Shown: in pieces, positions 21,401 to 25,448 of the stretch
How the letters are laid out: every line of letters starts with the position of its first letter
Position numbering within the stretch: position 1 is the first letter of the stretch
Assembly (NCBI GenBank): GCA_040289115.1
Contig: PSKS01000035.1
Span: forward strand, 1 to 25,448
DNA from: JAUQQI01 sp040289115
GTDB taxonomy: Bacteria > Chloroflexota > Dehalococcoidia > JAUQQI01
Length of the DNA stretch: 25,448 nt
Direction of reading: 5' to 3'
Made by a program: the position numbers and the translations under genes
The notes under the pieces: generated by a model
Seen by the model: the letters and a program-made list of their open reading frames with translations, nothing else
Told to the model about the DNA's origin: nothing
Databases searched by the model: none

Positions 21401-22806
21401 GCCGAACCTTTGGTGCCAGGCTTCACAGCCGCCGCCAGCCCGACGGTGAGGCCGAGCTGGACCGGGAAGCCGGCCACGAACATGTTATCGAAGACGTTGT
21501 GGGTGGCGACGGCCACCACCCAACCGGCGGCCACCCAGCCCAGGGGGTTTTCCGGGTCCCGGCGGATGGCGGCCACGGCCGTGCCCAGCATCCCGGCCAG
21601 CAGGCCCAGGTGGCCCAAGAGACCCCCAACCCCGGTCTCGGCCAGCAGGTGGAGGTAGTAGTTGTGGGCGTGGGTGGCTAGGGCTGGGAGGGTCTCCCAG
21701 CCCCGAACGGCAAAGGTCTCATAAGCGACTCCGAAGTTGCCCGGCCCCACCCCTCGCAGGGGGTTCTCGGCGAACATGAACCAGGCCGCATACCAATAGG
21801 CCATCCGCTCCAGGATGGCGTAGTTTTCCGGCCGGGGGGGCTCATAGCGGGGGTCAGGCAGGGTAAAATAGGCTGAGATGGGGGCCAGCCGCCCGGTAAC
21901 CTCGGCCGGGACTAGCCCATAGGCCAGGGCCGGCAGACCGACCCCAAGGGCCACGGCCAGGAGGGCGAGCAGACCTACCGTAGTTCGCCTCCCGGCCAGG
22001 CTCGTTACCCCGAGGCCGGCGGCCAGGCCAAGCCAGGCGGCCCGTGAGAGGCTGAGAAGCTCCCCTAGGCCAGCTGCCCCAAGGGTAAAGAAACACAGGA
22101 CGACATCGCCGACCGACCCCCAGCGCAGGGCGTGCCGGAGCCAGACGTAGGCGGCCACTATCCCCATCGTCAGGTAGCCGGCGTACGGGTTTGGCTGGCC
22201 GAAGGTGCCGTAGGCCCGGAGGGTCTCCCCGAAGATGAAGCCCAGGGGCCCCAGACGCAGGACCGACTGGATGAACCCGAGGCCCCCTTCGGTAAGGGCC
22301 AGGCCGAGCAGAAGCCGCAGGTACCACCGCTGCTGGGACTCCGTCAGGTCGGCCGAGGCCCCGACAAGGAGGGCCAGAGCAAAAAGACCCCACTTGGCAA
22401 TCTCTTTAAGGGCGAGGGGCACCAATTCCGCCGCCGGCAGGGCCCAGAAGAGGGCGCCCAGAAATACCAGGGCCGGCCAGAAGACCCCGGGCACCCGCAG
22501 CAAGGCCTGGCCCGTCCCCAGGCGGAAAAGCCAGGCGATGGCGTAGACGGGCAAGATGACCTCGGCCGGACCAATGGACACTTCGCCCAGGCGCAGGCTG
22601 AAAGGCGTCGAAAGGGGGATGCCCAGGAGCGCGGCCAGCAGACCGAGAAACGGCCGGTGCAGGCAGATGATCAGCAGGCCGAGGCCGCCGACCAAAGCCG
22701 CGGCCAGGCCAATGGGCAGAAAAGCTGCGGCGGCCAGCAGGGCTGCCCCAAGGCCGATGGTCAACAGCCGGCCGGGTCGGACGAGGGCGGAAGGCGGGAA
22801 GGTCAT
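21397..22806 (-). CDS. O-antigen ligase/Wzy polymerase-like membrane protein (second copy)
   Basis: A 469-residue polytopic protein, about 12 hydrophobic helices, with the Wzy_C/WaaL-type periplasmic loop containing GVGPGNFGVAYETF and HAHNYYLHLLAETGVGG. These proteins either polymerise repeat units or ligate the finished glycan to an acceptor; which one cannot be decided from sequence. The open frame begins at 22866, but ATG at 22806 gives a normal membrane-protein start (MTFPPSALVRPGRLL) just five bases after the upstream stop. Its own stop overlaps the flippase-like gene start (ATGA). A second, different family member lies at 23768-25120 on the other side of the decarboxylase gene. Confidence 0.87.
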   Translation of the reverse strand: MTFPPSALVRPGRLLTIGLGAALLAAAAFLPIGLAAALVGGLGLLIICLHRPFLGLLAALLGIPLSTPFSLRLGEVSIGPAEVILPVYAIAWLFRLGTGQALLRVPGVFWPALVFLGALFWALPAAELVPLALKEIAKWGLFALALLVGASADLTESQQRWYLRLLLGLALTEGGLGFIQSVLRLGPLGFIFGETLRAYGTFGQPNPYAGYLTMGIVAAYVWLRHALRWGSVGDVVLCFFTLGAAGLGELLSLSRAAWLGLAAGLGVTSLAGRRTTVGLLALLAVALGVGLPALAYGLVPAEVTGRLAPISAYFTLPDPRYEPPRPENYAILERMAYWYAAWFMFAENPLRGVGPGNFGVAYETFAVRGWETLPALATHAHNYYLHLLAETGVGGLLGHLGLLAGMLGTAVAAIRRDPENPLGWVAAGWVVAVATHNVFDNMFVAGFPVQLGLTVGLAAAVKPGTKGSA

Positions 22807-22811
22807 GGGGC

Positions 22812-23771
22812 TCAGGTGGCGAGGCGTCCGGCTGCCAACTCTTCCCGGTACCAGGCCACGGTCCACCGCAGGCCCTCCTCAAGGCCGACGGTGGGCGACC
22901 AGCCGAGAACCTGCCGGGCCTTGGTGAGGTCAGGCCGGCGGCGGGCGATCTCCTCCGGGCGGGGGGGGAGAAAGACGATGGGGGCCGGGGTTCCCGTCAG
23001 GGCTTTGACCAGTCGGGCGACCTCGATGACGGGCCGCTCGTCGTCGTTGCCCAGGTTGAACACTTCCCCGGCCAGGCCGGCCTTAAACCCGACCCTGACC
23101 AGGCCCGCCACTAGGTCGGAAACGTAGCAGAAACTGCGGGTCTGGGAGCCGTTACCGTAGACGGTAAGGGGCTCGTTCCGGAGGGCCTGACGGATGAAGT
23201 TGGGAATAACCCGGCCGTCGTCCACCCGATTTCGGGGTCCGTAGGTGTTAAAGATCCGGACGATCCGGACGTCGAGGCCGTATTTGCGGAAATAGGTTAT
23301 GGTGAGGGCTTCGGCGAACCGCTTGCCCTCATCATAGGCGGCCCGGGGGCCCACCGGGTTTACGTGGCCCCAGTAGGTCTCGGGCTGGGGGTGGACCTCG
23401 GGGTCGCCGTAGACTTCGGAGGTCGAGGCCAGGATGAATCTGGCCCCGACGGCCCGGGCCAGCTCCAGGAGGTTGTAAGTGCCGGCGCTGTTTACCAGCA
23501 TCGTTTCAACCGGGTACCGGCTGTAGTCCTCGGGGCTAGCCGGGCTGGCCAGATGGAAGATAACGTCGGGGCTTTTTCCTTCAAGGTTTAAGGGCTTGAC
23601 TACATCCTGTTCCAGGAGCCGGCAGCGGCCCTGCCGGAGCAGGTGGCCAATATTTTCGGGCCGGCCTGTCAGGAAGTTGTCCACAACCGTCACCTGGTGG
23701 CCGGCTTCGACCAAGCTTTCGACCAGGTGGGAGCCGATAAAGCCAGCCCCACCGCTTATCAATATTTTCAT
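22812..23771 (-). CDS. UDP-glucuronate decarboxylase (UDP-xylose synthase-like SDR)
   Basis: A 319-residue extended short-chain dehydrogenase/reductase. NAD-binding GGAGFIG (7-13) and Asp31 begin the Rossmann fold. The signature of UDP-xylose synthases is strong: VDNFLTGRPENI, FHLASPASPEDY, ASTSEVYGDPEVHPQPETYWGHVNP split around 115-138, catalytic Tyr146/Lys150 in RAAYDEGKR, then RIFNTYGPRNRVDDGRVIPN and YGNGSQTRSFCYVSDLV. It would oxidise and decarboxylate UDP-glucuronate to UDP-xylose, a donor for one of the glycosyltransferases nearby. The residue pattern favours this over dTDP-glucose dehydratase or UDP-galactose epimerase. ATG at 23771 overlaps the upstream stop by four bases (ATGA) with GGTGA as ribosome site. 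UDP-glucose dehydrogenase, needed for the substrate, is not in the window. Confidence 0.91.
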   Translation of the reverse strand: MKILISGGAGFIGSHLVESLVEAGHQVTVVDNFLTGRPENIGHLLRQGRCRLLEQDVVKPLNLEGKSPDVIFHLASPASPEDYSRYPVETMLVNSAGTYNLLELARAVGARFILASTSEVYGDPEVHPQPETYWGHVNPVGPRAAYDEGKRFAEALTITYFRKYGLDVRIVRIFNTYGPRNRVDDGRVIPNFIRQALRNEPLTVYGNGSQTRSFCYVSDLVAGLVRVGFKAGLAGEVFNLGNDDERPVIEVARLVKALTGTPAPIVFLPPRPEEIARRRPDLTKARQVLGWSPTVGLEEGLRWTVAWYREELAAGRLAT

Positions 23772-25120
23772 CGCTTCACCCCGGCAAGTCTTATGCTGGC
23801 GAACATGAACCAGAATAGGTAGGCCAGGTCAATGAGAAAATACGAATTATCAAAGAGGCCGTGAACCAGCAGGTCTGCCATGGCCGCCCCACAAACGGCC
23901 CCGGTCAGCCGAAGTTCCACGCCCTCGGTATGTGCTAGGTGAAGGACGCGTCGCCAAAATTCAAACTGCAAAAGAATCAGGGCAAAAACGCCCCCGATTC
24001 CGAGTCGCACCCAAAAGTCTAACACAATGTTGTGGGGGTGCGAGATATCGGGCTCCTGCCAGGCCTCCGGGGGCATGTAGCGTTCCCGGTAGAGGTAAAG
24101 AAAATTATCGAGGCCCACCCCGGTCAGCGGTCGGTCCCGGATCATCCGAACGGCGGCCTCCCAGATGTAGAGGCGGCGCCGGGCGGTTTCGTCAGCCCCG
24201 AAGCGGCCGGGGGCTAGGGTGAAGCCCAAGACCCCGACCAGGACCAGAGCGACCAGTAGTACCAGGACGGCGACTACCCGGCGCTGGCGGGCCAGGAGGG
24301 CAAAGCCGGCGGCGATGGCGGCGGCCAGGCCCAACCAGGCCCCCCGGGAGTAGGTGAGCCAGAGAGCCCAGAGGCCGGTGGCGGCCGTGAAGCCGGCCGC
24401 CAGTCGCCCCCAGCCGCCCCACCCCGCCGCCAGCACCAAGGCTGGGGGGATGAGCTTCCCCAGGTAGAGGGCGAGGGCATTGGGGGAATGGTAAATGGCC
24501 AGGGCCCGCTCGACGCCTCCGGTGGCCTCAGTTACCCCCACAAAGTAGTAGTGATAGAGGGTGTAAAGGCCAACCACCGCCCCGGCCACCGTAAAACCCC
24601 CGAAGACCCAGCCCGGAAGCTCATTGGGTCGCACCGTCTGGAGGGCCAGAAAATAAAAGACCAAGGGCTCCAGGACTACTCGGCGGTACTCCCGCAGGGC
24701 CACGTGGGGGTACTCGGCCCAGAGCAGGGATAACGTCGCCACCCCCAGTAAGACCGGGGGACCGGCCGGCACCAGGGCCTGGTGCAGGTCCCGAACAAGC
24801 TCCCTCAGGCCCAGCCGGCCGGTTGCCAGCTGGAAGGCCTGCCCGCCGACCCAGGTGGCCGCGGCTGCCAGGATAAGAACCTCCGAGAGGACGAATTCGG
24901 GGCCGCCGAACTGCTTCGGGAAACGGTAAAAGGGACTCAGCCAGAGGACCCACCAGAGGGCGGCCGGAAGGTCCCGGGCGGCCCCGGCCATGAATATCCC
25001 CAGGCCCAGGACGATGAGGGCCGGGTGCTGGCCGAAGTAAAAGAGGGCGATCCCACCGCCCTGGACGGCCACCCAAAGGGGCCTATTCGAGCCTGTAAAC
25101 CAGGTGAATCGGCTTGCCAT
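23768..25120 (-). CDS. O-antigen ligase/Wzy polymerase-like membrane protein (first copy)
   Basis: A 450-residue membrane protein with about 11-12 hydrophobic helices and a large extracytoplasmic loop. The family motif region reads LTGVGLDNFLYLYRERYMPP then HPHNIVLDFWVRLGIGG, the Wzy_C-type His-x-x-Asn pattern. It is not a recent duplicate of the protein at 21397-22806, since loops and helices differ widely; the two may divide the polymerase and ligase roles. The start ATG at 25120 overlaps the preceding gene's end by 38 bases and has only a weak ribosome site, so a later start (for example GTG at 25072) remains possible. Confidence 0.86.
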   Translation of the reverse strand: MASRFTWFTGSNRPLWVAVQGGGIALFYFGQHPALIVLGLGIFMAGAARDLPAALWWVLWLSPFYRFPKQFGGPEFVLSEVLILAAAATWVGGQAFQLATGRLGLRELVRDLHQALVPAGPPVLLGVATLSLLWAEYPHVALREYRRVVLEPLVFYFLALQTVRPNELPGWVFGGFTVAGAVVGLYTLYHYYFVGVTEATGGVERALAIYHSPNALALYLGKLIPPALVLAAGWGGWGRLAAGFTAATGLWALWLTYSRGAWLGLAAAIAAGFALLARQRRVVAVLVLLVALVLVGVLGFTLAPGRFGADETARRRLYIWEAAVRMIRDRPLTGVGLDNFLYLYRERYMPPEAWQEPDISHPHNIVLDFWVRLGIGGVFALILLQFEFWRRVLHLAHTEGVELRLTGAVCGAAMADLLVHGLFDNSYFLIDLAYLFWFMFASIRLAGVKR

Positions 25121-25448
25121 CCCGCTGACGGGTGGTAAATTCCAGAACCGGCCGCCGGCCGAGGGCCGCGGCCGCCCGCTCGAACTCCGGCCGCCGGTCG
25201 TAAACGGTCGCCTCCGGGGCGTGGAAAAGATACCGGGCGGTGGGGAACCGGCCGGCGTAGCCGTAAAGCATATCCACGAGCTCCGGCGGGGGCTGGGGCT
25301 GGTAAAAGAAAAGCTCCACCGGGGTTATCCGACCGCCCGTAAGCACCACCACCGGGGCGGCGATTCCCCAGTCGAGGGCAAAAACCGGCCGGTCGGGGTC
25401 GGCGGCAAGGTAGTCGGCCAGCCGGTAGATGGCGTCCGACATCCGCAG
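25083..25448 (-). CDS. C-terminal part of an unidentified protein, possibly a membrane glycosyltransferase
   Basis: The frame is open through the right window edge (Leu-Arg precede the first visible Met), so this is probably the 3' end of a longer gene. The visible 121 residues are soluble and include MSDAIYRLADYLAADPDRP, ALDWGIAAPVVVLTGGRI and a run of mixed alpha/beta sequence ending HLVYRLE. This resembles the soluble C-terminal domain found after the membrane helices of some GT39/ArnT-like glycosyltransferases, but I cannot confirm that without the upstream part. An ATG at 25442 could start a 119-residue protein, though it lacks a visible ribosome site before the edge. The stop lies 38 bases inside the next gene, so it belongs to the same transcription block. 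Confidence 0.6.
   Translation of the reverse strand: MRMSDAIYRLADYLAADPDRPVFALDWGIAAPVVVLTGGRITPVELFFYQPQPPPELVDMLYGYAGRFPTARYLFHAPEATVYDRRPEFERAAAALGRRPVLEFTTRQRDGKPIHLVYRLE

Noticed and set aside
22132..23127. Plus-strand open frame of 331 codons opposite the ligase-like and decarboxylase genes
   Set aside because: Gln/Gly/Arg-rich shadow frame with no motif; both minus-strand genes are clearly real.
1..25448. CRISPR arrays, tRNA or rRNA genes, insertion sequences, phage or defence genes
   Set aside because: I looked for regularly spaced repeats, tRNA-like cloverleaf ends, transposases and integrases in the reading frames and gaps and found none.

Overview
The window is a GC-rich (visibly well over 60 % G+C), densely packed bacterial chromosomal segment. 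Shine-Dalgarno sites are strong (GGAGG, AAGGAGG), GTG and TTG starts are common, and start/stop overlaps are frequent. The gene mix (a Liv-type importer, a CoxL-like molybdenum hydroxylase, a CaiB/BaiF family protein and a heptose-containing surface glycan locus) suggests an environmental, possibly anaerobic or thermophilic bacterium. A GC-rich Clostridia-like Firmicute or another deep-branching phylum is my guess, but nothing in the window fixes the phylum. I saw no tRNA, rRNA, CRISPR array, insertion sequence or phage gene. No stretch over 300 bases lacks a gene.

Left part (1-5560). On the minus strand lie rdgB (house-cleaning ITP/XTP pyrophosphatase) and, one base beyond its stop, the first 23 codons of moaA (molybdenum cofactor synthesis), cut by the window edge. 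Divergent from them is a complete five-gene branched-chain amino acid-type ABC importer, livG-livF-livH-livM-livK. The two directions appear to share a promoter region whose -35 hexamers overlap. The livK end is closed by a perfect 15-bp hairpin.

Middle (5561-11113). A DedA membrane protein (minus) is divergent from a GNAT-like acetyltransferase (plus), with a perfect 20-bp palindrome between them. A small stand-alone PAS protein (minus) overlaps the acetyltransferase tail. Then a two-gene plus-strand unit: an orphan CoxL-like xanthine dehydrogenase-family molybdopterin subunit and a CaiB/BaiF family protein that carries the His/Asp/Glu set of alpha-methylacyl-CoA racemases.

Right part (11107-25448). 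One long minus-strand block of 14 tightly coupled genes builds a surface polysaccharide. In transcription order: the C-terminal end of an unidentified protein (perhaps a membrane glycosyltransferase), a Wzy/O-antigen ligase-like protein, UDP-glucuronate decarboxylase (UDP-xylose synthesis), a second Wzy/ligase-like protein, a flippase-like UPF0104 membrane protein, two related GT4 glycosyltransferases, a methyltransferase, a third GT4, a GT9 heptosyltransferase-like enzyme, gmhA, an unrecognised 318-residue protein, a heptose-7-phosphate kinase lacking the adenylyltransferase half, and the polyprenyl-phosphate sugar-1-phosphate transferase that would start the glycan. Together they suggest a heptose- and xylose-containing lipid-linked glycan, assembled on undecaprenyl phosphate and polymerised or ligated outside the membrane. 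The unrecognised protein inside the heptose cassette is the most promising new element.
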